Below the pieces are notes generated by a model that did no database searches, was not told the DNA's origin, and worked only from the letters and a program-made list of their open reading frames with translations. A DNA stretch of 64,000 nt from Avena insularis (lineage: Eukaryota > Streptophyta > Magnoliopsida > Poales > Poaceae): contig JAJUPC010000041.1 in NCBI GenBank assembly GCA_023614405.1, positions 992,001-1,056,000 of the forward strand, written 5' to 3'. Every line of letters starts with the position of its first letter. The first letter of the stretch is position 1. Made by a program: the position numbers and the translations under genes. Below, in pieces: positions 14,006-27,244 of this stretch.

Positions 14006-17000
14006 GTGGAACACACATGCAATGACACTGGTGGATCCATGTGGGTTAGGAAAGGAACACACATTCAATGACTCTGGTGGTGGTTTAGGAAAGGAACACA
14101 CATGCAATAACTCTGGTGGATCCATGTGGTTTAGGAAAAGAAGGCACATGCAATGACTCTGGTGGTGGTTTAGGAAAAGAACACACATGCAATGCCTCTG
14201 GTGGCTCCATGTGGTTTAAAAAAAGGAACACACATGCAATGACTCTGGTGATGGTTTAGAAAATAACATACGTGCAATGACTCGTAGTGGTTTAGGAAAG
14301 GAACACACATGCAATGACTTTGGTGGATCCATGTGGTTTAGGAAAAGAACACACTTGCAATAACTCTTGTGGACCCATGTGGTTTAGGAAAGGAACACAC
14401 ATGCATTGAGTCTGGTGGATCCATCTGGTTTAGGAAAAGAACACACTTGCAATGACTCTGGTGGATCCATGTGGTTTAGGAAAGGAACACACATGCAATG
14501 ACTCTCGTGGATCCATGTGGTTTAGGAAAGGAACACACATGCAATGACACTGGTGGATCCATGTGGTTTAGCAAAGGAACTCACATTCAATGACTTTGGT
14601 GGTGGTTTAGGAAAGGAACACACATGCAATAACTCTGTTGGATCCATGTGGTTTAGGAAAAGAAGACACATGCAATGACTCTAGTGGTGGTTTAGGAAAA
14701 GAACACACATGCAATGCCTCTGGTGGCTCCATGTGGTTTAAAAAAAGGAACACACATGCAATGACTCTGGTGGTGGTTTAGGAAAATAACGCACGTGTAA
14801 TGACTCTGGTGCTGGTTTAGGAAAGGAACACACGTGCAATGACTCTGGTGGATCCATGTGGTTTAGGAAAAAAAGACATGTGCAATGACTCTGGTGGTGG
14901 TTGAGGAAAAGGACACACATACATTGACTGTGGTGGATCCATGTGGTTTTAAAAAAGGAACACACATGCAAGGACTCTGGTGGTGGTTTAGAAAAAGAAC
15001 ACACATGAAATGATGCTGGTGGTGGTTTAGGAAAATAACACACATGTAATGACTCTGGTGGTGCCATGTGGTTTGGGAAAGAAACACACATGCAATGACT
15101 TTGGTGGATCCATGTGGTTTAGGAAAAGAACACACTTGGAATGACTTTGGTGGATCCATGTGGTTTAGGAAAGGAACACACATATAATGACTCTAGTGGA
15201 TCCATGGTTTAGGAAAGTAACACACATGCAATGACTCTGGTGGTGGTTTAGGAAAGGAACACACATGCAATGACTCTGGTGGATCCATGTGGTTTAGGAA
15301 AAGAAGACACATGCAATGACTCTGGTGGTGGTTTAGGAAAGGAACACACATGCAATGACTCTGCTGGATCCATGTGGATTAGGAAAGGAACACACATGCA
15401 ATGACACTGGTGGATCCATGTGGTTTAGGAAAAGAAAACACATGAAATGACTCTGGTGGATCAATGTGGTTTAGGAAAAGAAGATACATGCAATGACTCT
15501 AGTGGTGGTTTAGGAAAAGAACACACATGCAATGACTCCGGTGGAGGTTCCGGAAAACAACACACATGCAATGACTCTGGTGGATCAATGTGGTTTAGGA
15601 AAGGAACACGCATGCAATGACTCTGGTGGATCCATGTGGTTTAGGAAAGGAACACACATTCAATGACTCTGGTGGATCCATGTGGTTCATAAAAGGAACA
15701 CACATGCATGGTGGTGGTATAGGAAAAGAACACACATGCAATGACTCTGGTGGTGGTTTAAGAAAATAACACACATGCAATGACTCTTAGTGGACCCATG
15801 TGGTTTAGGAAAGGAACACACATGCAATGACTCTGGTGGTGGTTTAGGAAAGGAACACACATGCAATGACTCTGCTGGATCCATGTGGATTAGGAAAGGA
15901 ACACACATGCAATGACACTGGTGGATCCATGTGGTTTAGGAAAAGAAAACACATGAAATGACTCTGGTGGATCAATGTGGTTTAGGAAAAGAAGATACAT
16001 GCAATGACTCTAGTGGTGGTTTAGGAAAAGAACACACATGCAATGACTCCGGTGCTGGTTCCGGAAAACAACACACATGCAATGACTCTGGTGGATCAAT
16101 GTGGTTTAGGAAAGGAACACGCATGCAATGACTCTGGTGGATCCATGTGGTTTAGGAAAGGAACACACATTCAATGACTCTGGTGGATCCATGTGGTTCA
16201 TAAAAGGAACACGCATGCATGGTGGTGGTATAGGAAAAGAACACACATGCAATGACTCTGGTGGTGGTTTAAGAAAATAACACACATGCAATGACTCTTA
16301 GTGGACCCATGTGGTTTAGGAAAGGAACACACATGCAATGACTCTGGGGATCCATGTGGTTTAGGAAAAGAACACACATGCAATGAGTCTGGTGGATCCA
16401 TGTTTTTTGGGAAAGGAACACACATCCAATGACTCTGGTGGATCCATGTGGTTTATAAAAGGAACACACATTCATGGTGGTGGTTTAGGAAAAGAACACA
16501 CATGCAATGACTCTGGTGGTGGTTTAAGAAAATAACACACAAGCAATGACTCTGGTGGACCCATGTGGTTTAGGAAAGGAACACACATGCAATGACTCTG
16601 GTGGGTCCATGTGGTTTAGGAAAATAACACACTTGCAATGACTCTGGTGGATCCATGTGGTTTAGGAAAGGAACACTCATGAAATGACTCTAGTGGATCC
16701 ATGTGGTTTAGGAAAGGAACACGCATGCAATGACTCTGGTGGTGGTTGAGGAAAGGAAAACACATGTAATAACTCTGGTGGATCCATGTGGTTTAGGAAA
16801 AGAAAACACATGCAATGACTTTGGTGTTGGTTTAGGAAAAGAACACAAATGCAATGCCTCTGGTGCATCCATGTGGTTTAGAAAAAGTAACACACATGCA
16901 TTGACTCTAGTGGTGGTTTAGGAAAATATCACACATGAAATGATGCTGGTGGCAGTTTAGGAAAATAACACACATGCAATGACTCTGGTGGACCCATGTG

Positions 17001-17690
17001 GTTTAGGAAAGAAACACACATGCAATGACTTTGGTGGATCCATGTGGCTTAGGAAAAGAACACACTTGGAATGACTTTGGTGGATCCATGTCGTTTAGGA
17101 AAGGAACACACATATAATGACTCTAGTGGATCCATGTGGTTGAGGAAAGTAACACACATGCAATGACTCTGGTGGTGGTTTAGGAAAGGAACACACATGC
17201 AATGACTCTGGTGGATCCATGTGGTTTAGGTAAAGAATACACATGCAATGACTCTGGTGGTGGTTTAGGAAAGGAACACACATGCAATGACTCTGCTGGA
17301 TCCATGTGGTTTAGGAAAGGAGCACACATGCAATGACATTGGTGGATCCATTTGGTTAAGGAAAAGAAAACACATGAAATGACTCTAGTGGATCAATGTG
17401 GTTTAGGAAAAGAAGATACGTGCAATGACTCTAGTGGTGGGTTAGGAAAAGAACACACATGCAATGACTCTGGTGGATCAATGGGGTTTAGGAAAGGAAC
17501 ACACATGAAATGACTCTAGTGGTGGTTTAGGAAAATAACACACATGCAATGACTCTAGTGCTAGTTTAGGAAAAGAACACACATGTAATGACTCTGGTGG
17601 ATCAATGTGGTTTATAAAAGGAACACACATGCAATGACTCTGGTGGATCCATGTGGTTTAAAAAAAGGAACACACATGCAATGACTCTAG
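14006..17690. repeat. Higher-order repeat A, copy 5 (about 3.7 kb, with an internal duplication)
   Basis: The copy starts at the marker monomer at 14006 and follows copy 4 until about 17690, where the monomer order diverges. It is longer because it contains a 511-bp direct duplication (15310-15820 and 15821-16331) and lacks small pieces elsewhere. It is somewhat more diverged from copies 1-4 than they are from each other. The right border is approximate because block B overlaps it from about 16993. Confidence 0.72.
15310..16331. repeat. 511-bp direct duplication inside block A copy 5
   Basis: 15310-15820 is repeated as 15821-16331 at a constant offset of 511 bp. For example, the rare junction ACTCTTAGTGG occurs at both 15783 and 16294. 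The two copies differ at only a few bases. The edge lies within the shared ACACATGCAATGA stretch, so the junction keeps the monomer phase. Confidence 0.85.
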
Positions 17691-20349
17691 TGGTGGTTTA
17701 GGAAAAGAACACACATGCAACGACTCTGGTGGTGGTTCAGGAAAATAACACACATGCAATGACTCTGGTGGATCAATGTGGTTTAGGAAAGGAACACACA
17801 TGCAATGACTCTGGTGGATCCATGTGATTTAGGAAAGGAACACACATGCAATGACTCTGGTGGATCCATGTGGTTCATAAAAGGAACACACATGCATGAT
17901 GGTGGTTTAGGAAAAGAACACACATGCAATGACTCTGGTGGTGGTTTAAGAAAATAACACACATGCAATGACTCCGGTGGACCCATGTGGTTTAGGAAAG
18001 GAACACACATGCAATGACTTTGGTGGATCCATGTGGTTTAGGAAAATAACACACTTGCAATGACTCTGGTGGATCCATGTGGTTTAGGAAAGGAACACTC
18101 ATGCAATGACTCTAGTGGATCCATGTGGTTTAGGAAAGGAACACACATGCAATGACTCCGGTGGTGGTTTAGGAAAGGAACACATGCAATAACTGTGGGG
18201 GAAACATGTGGTTTAGGAAAAGAAAACACATGCAATGACTTTGGTGGTGGTTTAGGAAAAGAACACACATGCAATGCCTCTGGTGGATCCATGTGGTTTA
18301 GAAAAAGGAACACACATGCAATGACTCTGGTGGTGGTTTAGGAAACTAACACACATGAAATGATGCTGGTGGTGGTTTAGGAAAATAACACACATGCAAT
18401 GACTCTGGTGGACCCATGTGGTTTAGGAAAGAAACACACATCCAATGACTTTGGTGGATCCATGTGGCTTAGGAAAAGAACACATTTGGAATGGCTTTGG
18501 TGGATCCATGTTGTTTAGGAAAGGAACACACATATAATGACTCTAGTGGATCCATGTGGTTTAGGAAAGTAACACACATGCAATGACTCTGGTGGTGGTT
18601 TAGGAAAGGAACACACATGCAATGACTCTGGTGGATCCATGTGGTTTAGGAAAATAAGACACATGCAATGACTCTAGTGGTGGTTTAGGAAACCAACACA
18701 CATGCAATGACTCTGCTGGATCCATGTGATTTAGGAAAGGAACACACCTGCAATGACACTGGTGGATCCATGTGGTTTAGGAAAAGAAAACACATGAAAT
18801 GACTCTGGTGGATCAATGTGGTTTAGGAAAAGAAGATACGTGCAATGACTCTAGTGGTGGTTTAGGAAAAGAACACACATGCAATGACTCTGGTGGATCA
18901 ATGTGGTCTAGGAAAGGAACACACATAAAATGACTCTAGTGGTGGTTTAGGAAAATAACACACATCCAGTGACTCAGGTGAGAGTTTAGGAAAAGAACAC
19001 ACATGTAATAACTCTGGTGGATCAATGTGGTTTATGAAAGGAACACACATGCAATGACTCTGGTGGATTCATGTGGTTTAAAAAAGGAACACACATGCAA
19101 TGACTCTGGTGGTGGTTTAGGAAAACAACACACATGCAATGTCTCTGGTGGATCCATGTGGTTTAGTAAAGGAACACACATGCAATGGCTCTAGTGGTGG
19201 TTTAGGAAAAGAACACACATGCAATGACTCGGGTGGTGGTTCAGCACAATAACACACATGCAATGACTCTGGTGGATCGATGTGGTTTAGGAAAGGAACA
19301 CACATGCAATGACTCTGGTGGATCCATGTGGTTTAGGAAAGGAACACACATGCAATGACTCTGGTGGATCCATGTGGTTCATAAAAGGAACACACATGCA
19401 TGTTGGTGGTTTATGAAAAGAACACACATGCAATGACTCTGGTGGTGGTTTAAGAAAGTAAAACTAATGCAATGACTCTGGTGGACCCATGTGGTTTAGG
19501 AAAGGAACACACATGCAATGACTCTGGTGGATCCATGTGGTTTAGGAAAATAACACACATGCAATGACTCTGGTGGATCCATGTGGTTTAGGAAAGGAAC
19601 AAACATATAATGACTCTAGTGGATCCATGTGGTTTAGTAAAGGAACACACATGCAATGACTCTAGTGGTGGTTTAGGAAAAGAACATACATGTAATGAAT
19701 CTGGCGCTGGTTTTTGAAAGGAACACATTTGCAATGACTTTAGTGGATCCATGTGGTTTAGGAAAGGAACACACATGCAATGACGCTGGTGGACCCATGT
19801 GGTTTAGGAAAGGAACACACATGCAATGACTCTGGTGGATACATGTGGTTTATAAATGGAACACACGTGCATGTTGGTGGTTTAGGAGAAGAACACACAT
19901 GCAATGACTGTAGTGGTGGTTTAAGAAAATAACACACATGCAATGACTCTGGTGGACCCATGTGGTTTAGGAAAGGAACACACATGCAATGACTCTGGTG
20001 GATCCATGTGGTTTAGGAAAAGAACACACTTGCAATGACTCTAGTGGATCCATGTGGTTTAGGAAAGGAACACTCATGCAATGACTCTAGTGGATCCATG
20101 TGGTTTAGTAAAGGAACACACATGCAATGACTCTGTGGTGGTTTAGGAAAGGAACACACATGCAATAACTCTGGTGGATCCATGTGGTTTAGGAAAATAA
20201 AACACATGCAATGACTTTTGTGGTGGTTTAGGAAAAGAACACACATGCAATGCCTCTGGTGGATCCATGTGGTTTAGAAAAAGGAACACACATGCAATGA
20301 CTCTGGTGGTAGTTTAAGAACATAACACACGTGCAATGACTCTAGTGGA
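16993..20349. repeat. Higher-order repeat B, copy 1 (about 3.36 kb)
   Basis: This segment is repeated directly to its right at an offset of 3,355-3,357 bp. Shared rare features include the AAAACTAATGC variant at 19459 and the long-deviant monomers near 19700 (GGCGCTGG). Small indels, such as the one near 18180-18200, account for the 2-bp drift. The left limit is where homology with 20350 onward begins and is good to a few tens of bases. Confidence 0.84.
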
Positions 20350-23300
20350 CCCATGTGGTTTAGGAAAGAAACACACATGCAATGACTTTGGTGGATCCAT
20401 GTGGCTTAGGAAAAGAACACACTTGGAATGACTTTGGTGGATCCATGTCGTTTAGGAAAGGAACACACATATAATGACTCTAGTGGATCCATGTGGTTGA
20501 GGAAAGTAACACACATGCAATGACTCTGGTGGTGGTTTAGGAAAGGAACACACATGCAATGACTCTGGTGGATCCATGTGGTTTAGGTAAAGAATACACA
20601 TGCAATGACTCTGGTGGTGGTTTAGGAAAGGAACACACATGCAATGACTCTGCTGGATCCATGTGGTTTAGGAAAGGAGCACACATGCAATGACATTGGT
20701 GGATCCATTTGGTTAAGGAAAAGAAAACACATGAAATGACTCTAGTGGTTCAATGTGGTTTAGGAAAAGAAGATACGTGCAATGACTCTAGTGGTGGGTT
20801 AGGAAAAGAACACACATGCAATGACTCTGGTGGATCAATGGGGTTTAGGAAAGGAACACACATGAAATGACTCTAGTGGTGGTTTAGGAAAATAACACAC
20901 ATGCAATGACTCTAGTGCTAGTTTAGGAAAAGAACACACATGTAATGACTCTGGTGGATCAATGTGGTTTATAAAAGGAACACACATGCAATGACTCTGG
21001 TGGATCCATGTGGTTTAAAAAAAGGAACACACATGCAATGACTCTAGTGGTGGTTTAGGAAAAGAACACACATGCAACGACTCGGGTGGTGGTTCAGGAA
21101 AATAACACACATGCAATGACTCTGGTGGATCAATGTGGTTTAGGAAAGGAACACACATGCAATGACTCTGGTGGATCCATGTGATTTAGGAAAGGAACAC
21201 ACATGCAATGACTCTGGTGGATCCATGTGGTTCATAAAAGGAACACACATGCATGATGGTGGTTTAGGAAAAGAACACACATGCAATGACTCTGGTGGTG
21301 GTTTAAGAAAATAACACACATGCAATGACTCCGGTGGACCCATGTGGTTTAGGAAAGGAACACACATGCAATGACTTTGGTGGATCCATGTGGTTTAGGA
21401 AAATAACACACTTGCAATGACTCTGGTGGATCCATGTGGTTTAGGAAAGGAACACTCATGCAATGACTCTAGTGGATCCATGTGGTTTAGGAAAGGAACA
21501 CACATGCAATGACTCCGGTGGTGGTTTAGGAAAGGAACACATGCAATAATCTGGGGAAACATGTGGTTTAGGAAAAGAAAACACATGCAATGACTTTGGT
21601 GGTGGTTTAGGAAAAGAACACACATGCAATGCCTCTGGTGGATCCATGTGGTTTAGAAAAAGGAACACACATGCAATGACTCTGGTGGTGGTTTAGGAAA
21701 CTAACACACATGAAATGATGCTGGTGGTGGTTTAGGAAAATAACACACATGCAATGACTCTGGTGGACCCATGTGGTTTAGGAAAGAAACACACATCCAA
21801 TGACTTTGGTGGATCCATGTGGCTTAGGAAAAGAACACATTTGGAATGGCTTTGGTGGATCCATGTTGTTTAGGAAAGGAACACACATATAATGACTCTA
21901 GTGGATCCATGTGGTTTAGGAAAGTAACACACATGCAATGACTCTGGTGGTGGTTTAGGAAAGGAACACACATGCAATGACTCTGGTGGATCCATGTGGT
22001 TTAGGAAAATAAGACACATGCAATGACTCTAGTGGTGGTTTAGGAAACCAACACACATGCAATGACTCTGCTGGATCCATGTGATTTAGGAAAGGAACAC
22101 ACCTGCAATGACACTGGTGGATCCATGTGGTTTAGGAAAAGAAAACACATGAAATGACTCTGGTGGATCAATGTGGTTTAGGAAAAGAAGATACGTGCAA
22201 TGACTCTAGTGGTGGTTTAGGAAAAGAACACACATGCAATGACTCTGGTGGATCAATGTGGTCTAGGAAAGGAACACACATAAAATGACTCTAGTGGTGG
22301 TTTAGGAAAATAACACACATCCAGTGACTCCGGTGAGAGTTTAGGAAAAGAACACACATGTAATAACTCTGGTGGATCAATGTGGTTTATGAAAGGAACA
22401 CACATGCAATGACTCTGGTGGATTCATGTGGTTTAAAAAAGGAACACACATGCAATGACTCTGGTGGTGGTTTAGGAAAATAACACACATGCAATGTCTC
22501 TGGTGGATCCATGTGGTTTAGTAAAGGAACACACATGCAATGGCTCTAGTGGTGGTTTAGGAAAAGAACACACATGCAATGACTCGGGTGGTGGTTCAGC
22601 ACAATAACACACATGCAATGACTCTGGTGGATCGATGTGGTTTAGGAAAGGAACACACATGCAATGACTCTGGTGGATCCATGTGGTTTAGGAAAGGAAC
22701 ACACATGCAATGACTCTGGTGGATCCATGTGGTTCATAAAAGGAACACACATGCATGTTGGTGGTTTATGAAAAGAACACACATGCAATGACTCTGGTGG
22801 TGGTTTAAGAAAGTAAAACTAATGCAATGACTCTGGTGGACCCATGTGGTTTAGGAAAGGAACACACATGCAATGACTCTGGTGGATCCATGTGGTTTAG
22901 GAAAATAACACACATGCAATGACTCTGGTGGATCCATGTGGTTTAGGAAAGGAAAAAACATATAATGACTCTAGTGGATCCATGTGGTTTAGTAAAGGAA
23001 CACACATGCAATGACTCTAGTGGTGGTTTAGGAAAAGAACATACATGTAATGAATCTGGCGCTGGTTTTTGAAAGGAACATATTTGCAATGACTTTAGTG
23101 GATCCATGTGGTTTAGGAAAGGAACACACATGCAATGACGCTGGTGGACCCATGTGGTTTAGGAAAGGAACACACATGCAATGACTCTGGTGGATACATG
23201 TGGTTTATAAATGGAACACACGTGCATGTTGGTGGTTTAGGAAAAGAACACACATGCAATGACTGTAGTGGTGGTTTAAGAAAATAACACACATGCAATG

Positions 23301-23706
23301 ACTCTGGTGGACCCATGTGGTTTAGGAAAGGAACACACATGCAATGACTCTGGTGGATCCATGTGGTTTAGGAAAAGAACACACTTGCAATGACTCTAGT
23401 GGATCCATGTGGTTTAGGAAAGGAACACTCATGCAATGACTCTAGTGGATCCATGTGGTTTAGTAAAGGAACACACATGCAATGACTCTGTGGTGGTTTA
23501 GGAAAGGAACACACATGCAATAACTCTGGTGGATCCATGTGGTTTAGGAAAATAAAACACATGCAATGACTTTTGTGGTGGTTTAGGAAAAGAACACACA
23601 TGCAATGCCTCTGGTGGATCCATGTGGTTTAGAAAAAGGAACACACATGCAATGACTCTGGTGGTAGTTTAAGAACATAACACACGTGCAATGACTCTAG
23701 TGGACC
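20350..23706. repeat. Higher-order repeat B, copy 2 (about 3.36 kb)
   Basis: This is a near-identical tandem copy of 16993-20349, with scattered single-base differences such as the deletion at about 21549-21555. Its right part is also the left part of block C, so two generations of duplication with different period lengths overlap here. Confidence 0.84.
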
Positions 23707-24863
23707 CATGTGGTTTAGGAAAGAAACACACATGCAATGACTTTGGTGGATCCATGTGGCTTAGGAAAAGAACACACTTGGAATGACTTTGGTGGATCCA
23801 TGTCGTTTAGGAAAGGAACACACATATAATGACTCTAGTGGATCCATGTGGTTTAGGAAAGTAACACACATGCAATGACTCTGGTAGTGGTTTAGGAAAG
23901 GAACACACATGCAATGACTCTGGTGGATCCATGTGGTTTAGGAAAATAAGACACATGCAATGACTCTGGTGGTGGTTTAGGAAAGGAACACACATGTAAT
24001 GACTCTGCTGGATCCATGTGGTTTAGGAAAGGAACACACATGCAATGACTCTAGTGGATCCATGTGGTTTAGGAAAAGAACACACTTGCAATGACTCTGG
24101 TGGATCCATGTGGTTTAGGAAAGGAACACTCATGCAATGACTCTAGTGGATACATGTGGTTTAGGAAAGGAACACACATGCAATGACTCTGGTGGTGGTT
24201 TAGGAAAGGAACACACATGTAATAACTCTGGTGGATCCAGGTGGTTTAGGAAAAGAAAACACATGCAATGACTCTGGTGGTGGTTTAGGAAAATAACACA
24301 CATGCAATGCCTCTAGTGGATACATGTGGATTAGAAAAAGGAACACACATGCAATGACTCTGGTGGTGGTTTAGGAAAATAACACACGTGCAATGACTTT
24401 GGTAGTGTTTTCGGAAAGGAACACACATGCGATGACTCTGGTGGATCCATGTGGTTTAGGAAAGGAACACACTTGCAATGACTAGTGGTGGTTTAGGAAA
24501 GGAACACGCATGCAATGACTCTAGTGGTGGTTTAGGAAAATAACACACATGCAATGACTCTGGTGGATGAATGTGGTTTAGGAAAGGAACACATTTGCAA
24601 TGACTTTAGTGGATCCATGTGGTTTAGGAAAGGAACACACATGCAATGACTCTGGTGGACCCATGTGGTTTAGGAAAGGAACACACATGCAATGAGTCTG
24701 GTGGATCCATGTGGTTTCGGAAAAGAACACACTTGCAATGACTCCGGTGGATCCATGTGGTTTAGGAAAGGAACACACATGCAATGACTAGTGGATCCAT
24801 GTGGTTTAGGAAAGGAACACACGTGTAATGACTCTAGTGGTGGTTTAGGAAAGGAACACACAT
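22615..24863. repeat. Higher-order repeat C, copy 1 (2,249 bp)
   Basis: The segment is followed by an almost identical copy at an offset of 2,249 bp. The edge is visible near 24864: left of it the sequence reads as ordinary monomers, and right of it a monomer with GGATCGATGTGG resumes the order first seen at 22628. Both share the motif ACACATGCAATGACTCTGG at the join, as expected for a phase-preserving exchange. Confidence 0.84.
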
Positions 24864-27112
24864 GCAATGACTCTGGTGGATCGATGTGGTTTAGGAAAGG
24901 AACACACATGCAATGACTCTGGTGGATCCATGTGGTTTAGGAAAGGAACACACATGCAATGACTCTGGTGGATCCATGTGGTTCATAAAAGGAACACACA
25001 TGCATGTTGGTGGTTTATGAAAAGAACACACATGCAATGACTCTGGTGGTGGTTTAAGAAAGTAAAACTACTGCAATGACTCTGGTGGACCCATGTGGTT
25101 TAGGAAAGGAACACACATGCAATGACTCTGGTGGATCCATGTGGTTTAGGAAAATAACACACATGCAATGACTCTGGTGGATCCATGTGGTTTAGGAAAG
25201 GAACAAACATATAATGACTCTAGTGGATCCATGTGGTTTAGTAAAGGAACACACATGCAATGACTCTAGTGGTGGTTTAGGAAAAGAACATACATGTAAT
25301 GAATCTGGCGCTGGTTTTTGAAAGGAACACATTTGCAATGACTTTAGTGGATCCATGTGGTTTAGGAAAGGAACACACATGCAATGACGCTGGTGGACCC
25401 ATGTGGTTTAGGAAAGGAACACACATGCAATGACTCTGGTGGATACATGTGGTTTATAAATGGAACACACATGCATGTTGGTGGTTTAGGAAAAGAACAC
25501 ACATGCAATGACTGTAGTGGTGGTTTAAGAAAATAACACACATGCAATGACTCTGGTGGACCCATGTGGTTTAGGAAAGGAACACACATGCAATGACTCT
25601 GGTGGATCCATGTGGTTTAGGAAAAGAACACACTTGCAATGACTCTAGTGGATCCATGTGGTTTAGGAAAGGAACACTCATGCAATGACTCTAGTGGATC
25701 CATGTGGTTTAGTAAAGGAACACAATTGCAATGACTCTGTGGTGGTTTAGGAAAGGAACACACATGCAATAACTCTGGTGGATCCATGTGGTTTAGGAAA
25801 ATAAAACACATGCAATGACTTTTGTGGTGGTTTAGGAAAAGAACACACATGCAATGCCTCTGGTGGATCCATGTGGTTTAGAAAAAGGAACACACATGCA
25901 ATGACTCTGGTGGTAGTTTAAGAACATAACACACGTGCAATGACTCTAGTGGACCCATGTGGTTTAGGAAAGAAACACACATGCAATGACTTTGGTGGAT
26001 CCATGTGGCTTAGGAAAAGAACACACTTGGAATGACTTTGGTGGATCCATGTCGTTTAGGAAAGGAACACACATATAATGACTCTAGTGGATCCATGTGG
26101 TTTAGGAAAGTAACACACATGCAATGACTCTGGTAGTGGTTTAGGAAAGGAACACACATGCAATGACTCTGGTGGATCCATGTGGTTTAGGAAAATAAGA
26201 CACATGCAATGACTCTGGTGGTGGTTTAGGAAAGGAACACACATGTAATGACTCTGCTGGATCCATGTGGTTTAGGAAAGGAACACACATGCAATGACTC
26301 TAGTGGATCCATGTGGTTTAGGAAAAGAACACACTTGCAATGACTCTGGTGGATCCATATGGTTTAGGAAAGGAACACTCATGCAATGACTCTAGTGGAT
26401 CCATGTGGTTTAGGAAAGGAACACACATGCAATGACTCTGGTGGTGGTTTAGGAAAGGAACACACATGTAATAACTCTGGTGGATCCAGGTGGTTTAGGA
26501 AAAGAAAACACATGCAATGACTCTGGTGGTGGTTTAGGAAAATAACACACATGCAATGCCTCTAGTGGATACATGTGGATTAGAAAAAGGAACACACATG
26601 CAATGACTCTGGTGGTGGTTTAGGAAAATAACACACGTGCAATGACTCTGGTAGTGTTTTAGGAAAGGAACACACATGCAATGACTCTGGTGGATCCATG
26701 TGGTTTAGGAAAGGAACACACTTGCAATGACTAGTGGTGGTTTAGGAAAGGAACACGCATGCAATGACTCTAGTGGTGGTTTAGGAAAATAACACACATG
26801 CAATGACTCTGGTGGATGAATGTGGTTTAGGAAAGGAACACATTTGCAATGACTTTAGTGGATCCATGTGGTTTAGGAAAGGAACACACATGCAATGACT
26901 CTGGTGGACCCATGTGGTTTAGGAAAGGAACACACATGCAATGAGTCTGGTGGATCCATGTGGTTTCGGAAAAGAACACACTTGCAATGACTCCGGTGGA
27001 TCCATGTGCTTTAGGAAAGGAACACACATGCAATGACTAGTGGATCCATGTGGTTTAGGAAAGGAACACACGTGTAATGACTCTAGTGGTGGTTTAGGAA
27101 AGGAACACACAT
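24864..27112. repeat. Higher-order repeat C, copy 2 (2,249 bp)
   Basis: This tandem copy of 22615-24863 differs by only scattered bases, for example GCTTTAGG for GGTTTAGG near 27008. The marker AAAACTA variant sits at 25063, 2,249 bp after its partner at 22814. Confidence 0.84.
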
Positions 27113-27244
27113 GCAATGACTCTGGTGGATCCATGTGGTTTAGGAAAAGAAGACATATGCAATGATTCTGGTGGTGGTTGAGGAATAGAACACACATAGA
27201 ATGACTCTGGTGGATCCATGTGGTTTAAAAAAGGAACACACATG

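Noticed and set aside
16730..16921. Plus-strand open frames inside the satellite (also 39220-39405, 42726-42911, 49607-49822)
   Set aside because: These are the same repeat read on the other strand and contain only monomer-derived peptides.
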